Source of the DNA: CAVUUN01 sp964421755
Lineage (GTDB): Bacteria > Acidobacteriota > UBA6911 > RPQK01
NCBI GenBank assembly: GCA_964421755.1
Contig: CAYQYP010000014.1
Location: 1 to 64,000, forward strand
Length of the DNA: 64,000 bases
Direction of reading: 5' to 3'
Below the pieces are notes generated by a model, which was given only the letters and a program-made list of their open reading frames with translations, did not search any database and had not been told where the DNA came from. Shown piece after piece: positions 27,089-35,664 of the stretch. Numbering within the stretch: the first letter of the stretch is position 1; each line of letters starts with the position of its first letter. A program made the translations under genes and the position numbers.

Positions 27089-27570
27089 GCGCGCCACCAC
27101 CCATTGGAGCGCCGGCGAGTTCCCAGCGGAGGGCGAGATCGAATGGAGTCGCGCACGCAGCGAGAGAAGCGAGCGAGAGTAAGCGGACCACCTGACTCGC
27201 TCCACTGCTTCGTGTTTAAATGTCTCGATTTAGCGAAATGATTGGTGGTCCGCTTACTCTCGCTCACTGCCGTTCGCTTTCGTGCGCGGCTCCATTCGAT
27301 CTCTGCCTTCGCTTGACCAAGCTTGAGGGCCAATTTGGAGCCAACCGCCCCGGGCATCCTGCCCACCGTTGTCCCACTTGGAAGTGGCACCCACAGCAGG
27401 CGGAGCTCCGTCGGTTCTGCGTGGGTCCGGCTTCCAAGCCCGCACAATGGCGGGCTCGCGGGAGATAGTTTCACGCAAGTCGCAGGGCCGGCAGTCGGGT
27501 TTACAAAGGCCCGTGGTTCGTAATACTCTTTCCATTTCTTCTCTTGTCCGTCCCGACGCCGGTGAAGCCT
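27089..27570. repeat. Gene-free region with inverted copies of a dispersed repeat
   Basis: No gene is supported in the 480 bases between iorB and larC. Segment 27112-27211 is the reverse complement of the repeat at 18291-18391. Segment 27246-27307 is a partial copy in the opposite orientation, so the two halves can fold into a large imperfect hairpin around an AT-rich 34-base centre. The remainder (27308-27570) shows nothing I recognise. Confidence 0.7.
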
Positions 27571-28887
27571 ATGTCACGACTACTTTATTTTGATCCTTTC
27601 AACGGAGTAGCCGGGGACATGATCCTCGGAGCGCTCATCGACCTGGGTCTGCCGCTTGATCACCTGGAAGCCGAAATTGGCCGACTGCACCTTGAAGGCG
27701 TTCGGCTGGTTGCTGATCCGGTGGAAAGAGACGGTCTGCGGGGCACGAACTTCCAAGTGAAAGGCCCGGTGGATGCGGCTACCGACGAACAGCAGGAAAT
27801 CGCTCATCCGCATCGGCACGAAGCGGACAAGCATCACAATCATCCACATCCGCATCACCACGACCATCCTCGATCCCACGGTCACGGCCACCCGGGCAGC
27901 GAGCAGCGTCGCAACCTGCCGGATATCCGGGAACTGATCATGTCGAGTAGCCTGGACCCTTGGGTGCAAAGCACCGCAGTCCGCATCTTCGGGCGGCTGG
28001 CGGAAGCGGAGGCCAAGGTTCACGGTCGGAGTCCCGACGAAGTTCACTTCCACGAGGTGGGAGCTGTCGATGCAATCGTCGATATCGTCGGCGCATGCAT
28101 TGGATTCCGGTACTTCGGGATCGACGGATTCTACACGGCACCGTTGAACCTGGGTGGCGGGACCGTCACGTTCTCTCACGGGACGTGGCCCGTTCCGGCG
28201 CCTGCTACGGCCGAGCTCGTCAAGGGTTTTCCCAGCCGGATCGGCGGAATCGAGGCTGAGCTGACGACTCCAACGGGAGCGGCGATTGTCACGACGTTGG
28301 CTCGTCCGGTCCCGGGCATGCCTTTGATGTCATTGGAAAAGCAGGGTTTTGGGGCGGGGGACCGGTCCTTCCCGGGCATTCCCAACATGCTAAGATTGCT
28401 GATTGGGGAAGCCGGGATCCAGCCCGTAGCCCTCACGGCTGGCGAAGATCAGGTGCTCTTGCTTGAAGCGGCGATAGACGACATGGACCCGCAGACATTC
28501 GGGTACTTTCTGGATCGCGCTCTGAAGCACGGCGCCCTTGATGTCTACTACACCCCGATCCAGATGAAGAAAAATCGGCCGGCCGTTCTCCTGACGCTGT
28601 TGTGCGAAGCGGCCGATCAGGAGAGAATGATCGAACTGCTTTTCAGCGAAACGACGACCCTTGGTCTGCGCTACGGCCTGATGAACAGGGCCGTACTCGG
28701 CAGGGAGACGAGGGAAGTCGCCACCGACGCCGGTATTGTAAGGGTCAAGATCGGCAAGTGGCGTGGCCGTGTGGTGAACGTTCAGCCCGAGTACGAGGAT
28801 CTCCGCGAAGCGGCCGAGCGCACAGGCCGGCCGCTGAAACTGGTTCGTCAGGATGTTCTGCGCGAAATCGCAAAGCTGACTCTATGA
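27571..28887 (+). CDS. larC: LarC nickel-pincer cofactor nickel insertase
   Basis: A 438-residue LarC protein in one continuous frame. The N-terminus LLYFDPFNGVAGDMILGALIDLG is diagnostic. A His-rich stretch at about residues 78-108 is a likely nickel reservoir, and VHFHEVGAVDAIVDIVG and NLGGGTVTFSHG follow. LarC inserts nickel into the pyridinium-3,5-bisthiocarboxylate mononucleotide cofactor of lactate racemase and related LarA enzymes. In Lactobacillus plantarum it is made through a programmed frameshift; here no shift is needed. No larB, larE or larA is adjacent, so they would be elsewhere. The ATG at 27571 is preceded by GGTGAAG. The stop overlaps the MetRS-like start (ATGA). Confidence 0.9.
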   Translation: MSRLLYFDPFNGVAGDMILGALIDLGLPLDHLEAEIGRLHLEGVRLVADPVERDGLRGTNFQVKGPVDAATDEQQEIAHPHRHEADKHHNHPHPHHHDHPRSHGHGHPGSEQRRNLPDIRELIMSSSLDPWVQSTAVRIFGRLAEAEAKVHGRSPDEVHFHEVGAVDAIVDIVGACIGFRYFGIDGFYTAPLNLGGGTVTFSHGTWPVPAPATAELVKGFPSRIGGIEAELTTPTGAAIVTTLARPVPGMPLMSLEKQGFGAGDRSFPGIPNMLRLLIGEAGIQPVALTAGEDQVLLLEAAIDDMDPQTFGYFLDRALKHGALDVYYTPIQMKKNRPAVLLTLLCEAADQERMIELLFSETTTLGLRYGLMNRAVLGRETREVATDAGIVRVKIGKWRGRVVNVQPEYEDLREAAERTGRPLKLVRQDVLREIAKLTL

Positions 28888-30761
28888 GCAAGACGTTTCT
28901 TGTTACGACTCCTTTGTTCCCCGTCGGCAGACTGGACTTGGCGCATTGTTCCCTGGCCGCCTACGGCGACGCGATTGCCCGATACAGAAGGAGTCTCGGC
29001 CAGAATGTGACAGCAATAACGGGGTTCAGTGAGCAGGCCGGATCGAGACGCACAACGCGGGAGCCGGCGGTTTTGGCGGGACTGCAGCTGGATTACTCTC
29101 GTACCATGTCGACCGCATCGCCGGATCACGAAGCGGCTCTGGCCGAGCTTTTCCGGCGGATCGAAGGCAGCCGGTTCATCTCCAACCACAGGCCGGCCGG
29201 TGCGGTGTGCACTCGATGTGAAACCTCGATCTCGTCTGGCGCCAGCTGCCCTGATTGCGGTGGGCCGCTCGAATCCGGGACCGAAGAATGCAATGTCTTC
29301 CGGCTCTCCAGCTTTCACGAGAAGCTGCTCGGCTTTTACCAGGACAATCCGGAATTCGTCTTGCCTGGTACTCGGATGAGCGAGGTCGTCAACCAGGTGC
29401 GGGCAGGGCTCGAGGACATCTGCGTCAGTCGCGGTGGCGGACGATCGGGCATTCGAGTTCCGGGGAACGACCATCAGTGCTTTACGGCAACGCTGAGTGC
29501 CCTGGCTGGTTATCTGGCCGGAATCGGATTTTCGGGAACAACCGAGCATGGGCGGTCCTGGCCTGCCGATGTCCAGTTGGTTTCAAAAGACTCGTTGCGG
29601 GTGCATGCGATTTACTGGCCGGCTTTGCTGATGGCGGCCGGGTTGGAGCCCCCGCGTCACATTGTCTGCCTGGGCGCCTGGGAGCCTGATCGGGAGTCGG
29701 GTTACCTCAAGGGCCGGCAGTCAGTTCCGGCAGACGAATTGACGGCGGTTCTACCGGCGGATTACATCAAATATTTCCTGCTCAGGGAAATGCCTTTGGG
29801 CGCGGATTCCCCGTTTTCCTACGAGGCGCTTATCGACCGCGTTAACTCCGACCTGGCGAGCGAATACTCGAACCTCGCCAGTCGAGTTTTCAAGATGATC
29901 GAAAACTACAGTGACAACAGCATTCCTGAATTTGGAGAGTTGGAGGCAGCCGACGACAATCTGCGGAAATTCTGCCTCGAGACAGTGGAACTGCACAGAG
30001 ACAGTTTTGAGCGTTTTCAGATCAACCGCGCCCTTGGCAATGTCGGAGAGTTGATCTCGGTGGCCGGAAAATACATCGTTGCAAACGAGCCGTGGGTGCT
30101 GGCGCGTGACCGGTCCAAGAAGCAGCGGCTGAACACGATTTTGTACTGCGCGGCTGAGGCGTTGCGGATGTTGTCCGTCATGCTTTGGCCGGTAGTGCCG
30201 GCTGGCGCTGGCTCGGTGCTCGACTGTCTCAACGGCGGGGAGCGAACGGCGCCGCGTCCGAGTGGTCTTAGTTGGGGAGAGCTGCGGCCGGGAACCAGGA
30301 TGGGAGCCCTCGGGCAGCTTTTCCCACGGGTAGATCACCGAAGTTTCTCGGGGCGCCTGGAATCGAGCAGACAACGGGAGGAGAGCGTGACTGAACAGGA
30401 GAAACCGGCAGCAGACGCCGCGTCGCATAGCGAGGACCAGCGGATCAGTATCGAGGATTTTGCGAAAGTCGAAATGAAGGTTGGCAAGGTGATGGCGGCC
30501 GAACGCGTACCGCAGTCGGATAAACTGATCAAGCTCCAAGTGGACTTGGGAAGCGAGACCCGGCAGGTTGTCGCAGGGATCGGCAAAGCATACCAGCCCG
30601 ATGCGCTGCTGGGGCGTTACGTCGTGATCGTGACGAACCTCAAGCCAGCAAAGCTCATGGGAGTTGTTTCCGACGGTATGATCGTCGCGGCCTCACAGGG
30701 TGGCGTCCCCGTTCTCGTCGGATTCAACGAGCCGGTTGAGATAGGGGCTCGACTGAAATAA
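28884..30761 (+). CDS. Degenerate methionyl-tRNA-synthetase-like protein with C-terminal tRNA-binding domain
   Basis: A 625-residue class-I aaRS-like protein with MetRS order. The Rossmann start is LVTTPLFPVG. A Zn-knuckle-like CTRC...CPDC lies at about residues 109-125, the connective region continues to about 260, an anticodon-type helical bundle spans about 310-490, and an EMAP/Arc1p-like OB tRNA-binding domain fills about 515-625 (FAKVEMKVGKV, KLIKLQVDLG). The catalytic signatures are eroded: the HIGH position reads DLAH (residues 18-21), the KMSKS position reads YLKGR (about 274-278), and the usual WLDAP motif is absent. The gene overlaps larC (ATGA) and tatD (TAATG), holding the place that normal metS has in metS-tatD pairs. 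Aminoacylation seems doubtful. A tRNA-binding or moonlighting role is an alternative. Confidence 0.75.
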   Translation: MSKTFLVTTPLFPVGRLDLAHCSLAAYGDAIARYRRSLGQNVTAITGFSEQAGSRRTTREPAVLAGLQLDYSRTMSTASPDHEAALAELFRRIEGSRFISNHRPAGAVCTRCETSISSGASCPDCGGPLESGTEECNVFRLSSFHEKLLGFYQDNPEFVLPGTRMSEVVNQVRAGLEDICVSRGGGRSGIRVPGNDHQCFTATLSALAGYLAGIGFSGTTEHGRSWPADVQLVSKDSLRVHAIYWPALLMAAGLEPPRHIVCLGAWEPDRESGYLKGRQSVPADELTAVLPADYIKYFLLREMPLGADSPFSYEALIDRVNSDLASEYSNLASRVFKMIENYSDNSIPEFGELEAADDNLRKFCLETVELHRDSFERFQINRALGNVGELISVAGKYIVANEPWVLARDRSKKQRLNTILYCAAEALRMLSVMLWPVVPAGAGSVLDCLNGGERTAPRPSGLSWGELRPGTRMGALGQLFPRVDHRSFSGRLESSRQREESVTEQEKPAADAASHSEDQRISIEDFAKVEMKVGKVMAAERVPQSDKLIKLQVDLGSETRQVVAGIGKAYQPDALLGRYVVIVTNLKPAKLMGVVSDGMIVAASQGGVPVLVGFNEPVEIGARLK

Positions 30762-31540
30762 TGTTCGTCGACTCCCATGCTCATCTGGACTCAGACCAGT
30801 TTCGAGGCGATCTCGAGGAAGTTTTCGCAAGGGCTGGCAAGGCGATGGTGACGGGCATCTTGACCATCGGATGCCTCGGCCCTGACCCGACAACCGAGCA
30901 GTCGATTCTCGATTTGACCATCCGGCGCGGGGTCTGGGGGGCGGTCGGCATCCATCCTCACGACGCCCGATTGTTTTCTGACGACGCGCTTGCCTCGGTC
31001 CGACGCCTGATGGATCATCCGAGAATCGTCGGTCTGGGGGAGATCGGATTGGACTATCACTACGATTTCTCCACTCCCGAACAACAGCAGGTCGCCTTCC
31101 GGGGACAGTTACGAGTCGCTCGGGCAGCAAACAAGCCGGTGATCATCCACATGCGCGAATCGGAGAACGACAGCTTTAGAGTGCTTGCGGACGAGATGAA
31201 AGCAGGGCCGATCCGAGGCGTGTTCCACTGCTTCTCGTCGGATAGCTCGGCCGCTGATCAGGCTCTCGAGCTGGGGTTTTACCTGTCATTCGGCGGCATT
31301 GTCTCCTTCAAGAGCGCAGGTGACCTCCGGGACATCGCACAGCGGGTTCCAGCCGACCGGTACCTGATCGAGACCGATTGCCCTTACCTCGCCCCGGTGC
31401 CATTTCGGGGCAGGCGCAATGAGCCAAGTCTGGTGGCCCGGGTGGCCGAAGTACTGGCGGAAGTCAGAGGGTCAAGCGTTCAGAAGGTCGCCAGTGAAAC
31501 AACCGGGAATTTTCAGGAATTGTTCGGTGTCCGGGTTTGA
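30761..31540 (+). CDS. tatD: TatD-family metal-dependent hydrolase
   Basis: A 259-residue TatD-type TIM-barrel deoxyribonuclease. Metal ligands are visible: VDSHAHLD (His-x-His), the Glu in GLGEIGLDY, His in IIHMRE, His in VFHCFS, and the Asp in IETDCPYLAP. The start ATG shares an A with the TAA of the preceding gene. Enzymes of this family have 3'-5' exonuclease or D-aminoacyl-tRNA-like activity; the cellular role is usually housekeeping DNA quality control. Its linkage behind a MetRS-type gene is a conserved arrangement in many bacteria. Confidence 0.93.
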   Translation: MFVDSHAHLDSDQFRGDLEEVFARAGKAMVTGILTIGCLGPDPTTEQSILDLTIRRGVWGAVGIHPHDARLFSDDALASVRRLMDHPRIVGLGEIGLDYHYDFSTPEQQQVAFRGQLRVARAANKPVIIHMRESENDSFRVLADEMKAGPIRGVFHCFSSDSSAADQALELGFYLSFGGIVSFKSAGDLRDIAQRVPADRYLIETDCPYLAPVPFRGRRNEPSLVARVAEVLAEVRGSSVQKVASETTGNFQELFGVRV

Positions 31541-31584
31541 CGGGCAACCACAGGGGTTGCCGGGGCACTGGCCCGTAGGTTCCT

Positions 31585-31614
31585 TTGAACGGTGCATTTA
31601 CGTTAGGCTATAGT
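31585..31614 (+). promoter_or_regulatory. Candidate sigma-70 promoter of the polyprenyl synthetase gene
   Basis: TTGAAC at 31585-31590 and TATAGT at 31609-31614 are separated by 18 bases, and the gene starts 14 bases beyond the -10. The match is good at both boxes but untested. Confidence 0.45.
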
Positions 31615-31628
31615 AGCGCGGACGTTGC

Positions 31629-32627
31629 ATGAAGACAGCCAACTCATCGGTACTGACTGCGAGAGGGATATTCAAGTTGGTCGAGCGTGAGCTTGCCGAG
31701 GTGGAGGCGGCGACGCTCGAACGGTCCGTTTCGCCCGTCGACCTGATCACCAAGATCAGCGGCTATATCCACTCGAGCGGTGGCAAGAGGGTTCGACCTG
31801 CGCTGCTTCTGCTGACGTCCAAAATGTGCGGATACAGCGGTGAGGCGGCAGTCAGCCTGGGCAGTGTCGTCGAGATGATCCACGTCGCCACGCTGGTTCA
31901 TGATGACATCATCGACCACGCTTCTGTCCGGAGAGGGCGGCCGTCCGTCAATGCCGAGTGGGGAAATCCCATAACCGTGCTCGTGGGCGATTGGCTCTAT
32001 ATGACCGCTTTCCGAACGGCCCTGGACCTGCGCGATTTTCGGGTGCTTGACATCCTTATCGACGTGACCCGGCGCATGATTGAAGGGGAGCTGATGCAGT
32101 TGGACCGGAACGGTCGTCTGGATATCTCAGCCGAGGAACAACTAGACATCTGCCTGAACAAGACTGCGTATCTGTTCTCAGGCTGCGCCCGACTGGGTGG
32201 CGTCCTGGCCGGCGTTGACCAGAAGAAGGAACAGCAGTTGAGCGAGTACGGAACTGCACTCGGCATGGCATTCCAGCTGATCGACGACGTGTTGGACTAT
32301 ACGTCCAGCCAGCATACCTTGGGCAAGCCGGTGCTGAAGGATCTTGAGGAAGGCCGTCTCACCCTGCCGCTCACCTACGTTCTCGAAAAAGCGAGACCAT
32401 CCGACCGCGAAGTAGTGCGCAGGATAGTGGACGAGAAGAAGTTTACGCCCGAGGACAAGCAGGCCATCCTTCGCCTGGTCGAACGCTATGGCGCGGTCAG
32501 CCAGGTGCGCGATCTCGCCGAGAGTTACGTCCGCCAAGCCTGCGCTTGCCTGTCGGGCTTCCCCGATTCCGTGTACCGGGATGCCTTGCTCCGAATCCCC
32601 GATTTCATCATGAACCGCGACCACTGA
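31629..32627 (+). CDS. Polyprenyl (octaprenyl-type) diphosphate synthase
   Basis: A 332-residue trans-prenyltransferase. Substrate-binding GGKRVRPALLLL is followed by the first Asp-rich motif LVHDDIID and the second FQLIDDVLDY. The spacing fits long-chain enzymes (IspB/HepT-type) that make the quinone side chain. With the ubiE/menG-type methyltransferase and the Nuo membrane arm also in this window, a role in respiratory quinone synthesis is likely. Chain length cannot be read securely from the residues before the first Asp motif. It converges on the PBP1A gene. Confidence 0.9.
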   Translation: MKTANSSVLTARGIFKLVERELAEVEAATLERSVSPVDLITKISGYIHSSGGKRVRPALLLLTSKMCGYSGEAAVSLGSVVEMIHVATLVHDDIIDHASVRRGRPSVNAEWGNPITVLVGDWLYMTAFRTALDLRDFRVLDILIDVTRRMIEGELMQLDRNGRLDISAEEQLDICLNKTAYLFSGCARLGGVLAGVDQKKEQQLSEYGTALGMAFQLIDDVLDYTSSQHTLGKPVLKDLEEGRLTLPLTYVLEKARPSDREVVRRIVDEKKFTPEDKQAILRLVERYGAVSQVRDLAESYVRQACACLSGFPDSVYRDALLRIPDFIMNRDH

Positions 32628-32632
32628 GTACT

Positions 32633-32757
32633 ATTGCGGATTTCGGATTTGGGATTGCGGAATAGAAAGACAAACGCCGGAGGGCTTAAGATTCCCACTG
32701 GGCAGCACGCGACCTCGGACTGTTTCTGTTTAATCCGCAATCCGCAATCCGCAATTC
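32633..32757. repeat. Inverted pair of ATTGCGGAT-type repeats between convergent genes
   Basis: Near 32633-32664 lies ATTGCGGATTTCGG and a second GGATTGCGGAAT. Near 32731-32757 iterated AATCCGCAATCCGCAAT units run in the opposite sense. The arms can pair across about 65 bases. No gene is seen. Confidence 0.55.
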
Positions 32758-35019
32758 CTAAGTGGGCGGTTTGATGTCCTCGACCACGATTGGGTCGGTC
32801 GACACCGGGATGCTCGGCTTTGCTTCGGGTTCGGTTGGACCGGTGCCTGGCGACGGTTGGTAGTTGGTTTCGAATTCGCTCACCGGCAGGTCCTTGATGG
32901 CCTCACCCATGAAATCGATCCACATGGGGAGGGCAAGCGTGGCGCCGAAGACGCGGTTTCCCAACGGTTTCTTCTCGTCGCGCCCAGCCCAGACTCCGGC
33001 TGTCATTTCGGGCGTGAACCCGACGAACCAGCTGTCGGTGAAATCATTGGTGGTACCCGTCTTTCCGCCCATCGGCCGCTTGAATCGATCGCCGGCGAGG
33101 TGGATAGCCGTGGCCGCCGTCCCGCGCTGCATGACCCCTTGCAGCATGAACACCATCTTGCCAGCGGTTTCGGGAGAGATGACTTCTTCGATTCGATGAC
33201 GGTGTTCCTCGAGCGTTACCCCGTTGTAATCCTCGACCCTCTTGATGAAATAGGGTTCGGCGCGTACGCCGTTATTCGGGAACGTGGAGAAAGCCGACGT
33301 AACCTCGAGCAGGGTAACCTCCCCGGCGCCGAGACAGACGGGAAGGTAGGGCGGTAATTTCCTCTTGATGCCGAATCGATGGGCGACCTCGATAATGCGC
33401 TGGATTCCGAGCGCATTGGCCAGTCGGACCGTCGGCACATTCCGGGACTGGTATAGGGCCTGCTGGATCATGATCAGGCCTTTGTACTCTTCATCCTCAT
33501 TGGTGGGCGCCCAGATTCGCCCCAGGCCGTCCGTGAAGCTCACCGGTGCGTCGAGGACGGTGTCATACGGTGAATACCCGCTCTCCATTGCGGCGACGTA
33601 GGTGAACGGTTTGAAGATTGACCCCGGTTGTCTGAGCGCTTGGGTCGCTCGGTTGAATTCGCTCAGCTGAAAATCAAATCCCCCCACCATGGCCTTAATG
33701 GCGCCGGTCCGGTTCTCGATCGCGATGAGAGACGCTTGGGCCTCCGGGATTCGGTCCAGGCTCAACTGCATGGTCCGCTCGTTGCGGTTGATTTTTTCGA
33801 CCAGGAACATCGCCACGTCCCCGGGTTTGAAAACCTGGTTGACCTTCTTGATGCCCGTCCAACTCACACTCTCGGGTCCGAGCAGGGCTGTGTACCGGCC
33901 GATCCTGACGCGGGCCTGCTGGGCCGTCGAGTTTTCGACAATCCCCGGCAGAGTCTGACCCTCGAGCAGTACCTGGTTCCAGGCAGGGTGAGCGTAAGTT
34001 TGCGGGGAGAGGCCTCGCTCCACGGGTCCGCTCCAGCGACGGCGCTGGCGGTCGAACTTCCGCAGTCCCTCGCGGATAGCCTTGTTGGCGGCAACCTGCA
34101 TCTCGTAATCGACAGTCGTGTAGATCTTCAGGCCGCTCTTCCAGATTTCGTCCGTCGTATGCTTTTGTTCGAGGTATTGGCGGACCCACTCTACGAAGTA
34201 GGGGGCGGGACTCTGATCGAAGAAGCTACCCTGTACGACCAGCGGTTCCTTAGTCGCTTTATCAAGGGCCGCCTGGTCGATGAAGCCCTCCAGGTACATC
34301 CGACGCAGGATGAAATTGCGTCGGTTGACGGCCTGCTCGGGGCGGTTGATGGGCGAATAGCCTTCGGGTCGCTGGATCAGTCCGGCCAGCGTTGCAGCCT
34401 CTGCGAGCGTCAGCTGGTTCAGTGTTTTGCGGAAATAAAAGTCGGACGCCGCTGCCAGCCCGTATGTTCCGTGCCCCATCGTAATCTGGTTGCAGTAGAA
34501 CGCGAAGATCTGCTCCTTCGAGTAGTTCTTCTCGATCTCTATCGCGTAGAGCATGTCGGTGACTTTGCGTTTGAACCCCTGGAAACCGGACCGCACCGGG
34601 CTCGTGAACTGCATCTTGCTCAACTGCATCGTGAGCGTGGAGAAGCCCTTTCTCTCACCGAGGAAGATGTCACGAATGACGGTGATCACGGCGCGGCGGA
34701 AATCGATTCCTGCATGGCGGAAGAACTTCGCATCTTCGGCGGCCAAAACAGCCTCTTTGACGACCTTGGGGATCTGGTCATAGCTCACCAGTATCCGCTT
34801 TTCCATGGCGAACTGACCGAGTATCCGCCCGTCGTCTGCGTATACGTAAGAGACGATGTTCGGTCTGGTCTTCGGAAGTTGATCCACCCGCGGCAGGTCG
34901 ATCGCGTAGCCGAAGACCAATCCTACCAAAGCACCCAGGACCGCAACTGCAAGAACCGCTAGGGCATACGTGACCCAGAAAATCGAGTGCCGCTTCTTTC
35001 GGGCTGGTGACTTCTTCAT
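32758..35019 (-). CDS. mrcA: Penicillin-binding protein 1A (glycosyltransferase/transpeptidase)
   Basis: A 753-residue bifunctional class-A PBP. An N-terminal cytoplasmic basic stretch and membrane anchor (about residues 12-40) are followed by the GT51 glycosyltransferase (about 60-250), with AAEDAKFFRHAGID carrying the catalytic Glu. The motif usually GGSTITQQLAK reads GFSTLTMQL here. A linker (about 300-410) precedes the transpeptidase, with SxxK as GSIFKPF, SxN-type YQSRN and KTG as GGKTGTTND. The tail is Pro-rich. It polymerises and cross-links peptidoglycan on the periplasmic face of the membrane. The gene is convergent with the prenyl synthetase gene. The ATG is preceded by a short AGCTTCG region rather than a strong Shine-Dalgarno site. 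Confidence 0.93.
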   Translation of the reverse strand: MKKSPARKKRHSIFWVTYALAVLAVAVLGALVGLVFGYAIDLPRVDQLPKTRPNIVSYVYADDGRILGQFAMEKRILVSYDQIPKVVKEAVLAAEDAKFFRHAGIDFRRAVITVIRDIFLGERKGFSTLTMQLSKMQFTSPVRSGFQGFKRKVTDMLYAIEIEKNYSKEQIFAFYCNQITMGHGTYGLAAASDFYFRKTLNQLTLAEAATLAGLIQRPEGYSPINRPEQAVNRRNFILRRMYLEGFIDQAALDKATKEPLVVQGSFFDQSPAPYFVEWVRQYLEQKHTTDEIWKSGLKIYTTVDYEMQVAANKAIREGLRKFDRQRRRWSGPVERGLSPQTYAHPAWNQVLLEGQTLPGIVENSTAQQARVRIGRYTALLGPESVSWTGIKKVNQVFKPGDVAMFLVEKINRNERTMQLSLDRIPEAQASLIAIENRTGAIKAMVGGFDFQLSEFNRATQALRQPGSIFKPFTYVAAMESGYSPYDTVLDAPVSFTDGLGRIWAPTNEDEEYKGLIMIQQALYQSRNVPTVRLANALGIQRIIEVAHRFGIKRKLPPYLPVCLGAGEVTLLEVTSAFSTFPNNGVRAEPYFIKRVEDYNGVTLEEHRHRIEEVISPETAGKMVFMLQGVMQRGTAATAIHLAGDRFKRPMGGKTGTTNDFTDSWFVGFTPEMTAGVWAGRDEKKPLGNRVFGATLALPMWIDFMGEAIKDLPVSEFETNYQPSPGTGPTEPEAKPSIPVSTDPIVVEDIKPPT

Positions 35020-35339
35020 CGAAGCTTATTCTACACCACTGGCTGTGGCAGGTTGACGACTGAGCAGACCGGCTGACCGGCTGACCAGCTGACATTGGTA
35101 CTACTGACCAAGCGAGGCAACCGGGCCGAAAAGCGGCAGATTCTGAACCGCGAATCCGCCCTACGACCACTCGTCATGCGAAAGCACTCAATCGTAGGGC
35201 GGATTCGCGGTTCAGAATCCGCCGCTTTTCGGCCCGGTTGCCTCGCTTTCGATTTCAGTTGCCCAGTCGGTCAGTGGCGTTTCCGCAAATGTCACAATGA
35301 TCACTAGTTTCCGGGAGAGACTGAGTATAATGAGCGGTC
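35020..35339. other. Gene-free divergent region with long perfect palindrome
   Basis: No gene lies between PBP1A and the small secreted protein. It contains tandem GGCTGACC-type units (35066-35093), the 56-base inverted repeat at 35111-35247, and a TATAAT sequence just upstream of the next start, near 35327. Confidence 0.65.
35111..35247. repeat. 56-base near-perfect inverted repeat
   Basis: Arms 35111-35166 and 35192-35247 match over 56 bases with a single mismatch and a 25-base loop. Arms end in AGCGAGGCAACCGGG and its complement. The near identity argues for recent formation or active maintenance. No transposase is present, so MITE-like or dispersed palindrome are both possible. Confidence 0.8.
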
Positions 35340-35648
35340 ATGAAAAGAGCTTGTTTGTTGTTTCTCTCGCTGGTCATCTTCTTCACCGGCGTTCCGGGTT
35401 TTTCGCAGCAGGCGGAGGCTCCAAAGCCGCAGCAAGTGGCGGTCCTGACATCGGACGCCTCAGGAGACGAGACGTTGCTGATTGTCGACACCACCACCGG
35501 TGTTGTTGTGGACAAAGATCTCTTGATCGAGTCGCGCGACGGAAAGGTGAGGGAGACCGTTGTCGTAAAGCATGTGTACGGCAACAGTCTGGTTTTGAAG
35601 GAGAAACTGAAGAACGCGTACGTGTCGGGTTCCAGGCTGTACCAGTAA
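35340..35648 (+). CDS. Small secreted protein of unknown function
   Basis: A 102-residue protein with a clear signal peptide (residues 1-21, FTGVPGFS-QQ cleavage). The mature part is about 80 residues and mostly beta-strand-like, with alternating hydrophobic and charged residues (DETLLIVDTTTGVVVDKD, KVRETVVVKHVYG). No cysteines occur in the mature part. I do not recognise the family. It lies between PBP1A and greA in divergent/convergent orientation, so there is no operon partner. The coding potential rests on the signal peptide and regular third-position GC. Confidence 0.6.
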   Translation: MKRACLLFLSLVIFFTGVPGFSQQAEAPKPQQVAVLTSDASGDETLLIVDTTTGVVVDKDLLIESRDGKVRETVVVKHVYGNSLVLKEKLKNAYVSGSRLYQ

Positions 35649-35664
35649 GCGGTCCGACTGAACC

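Noticed and set aside
28884..30761. Standard functional MetRS
   Set aside because: The catalytic HIGH and KMSKS positions are not conserved, so a plain metG call is not supported; kept as MetRS-like.
35020..35339. Insertion sequence around the long hairpin
   Set aside because: There is no transposase frame and no target-site duplication that I could see.
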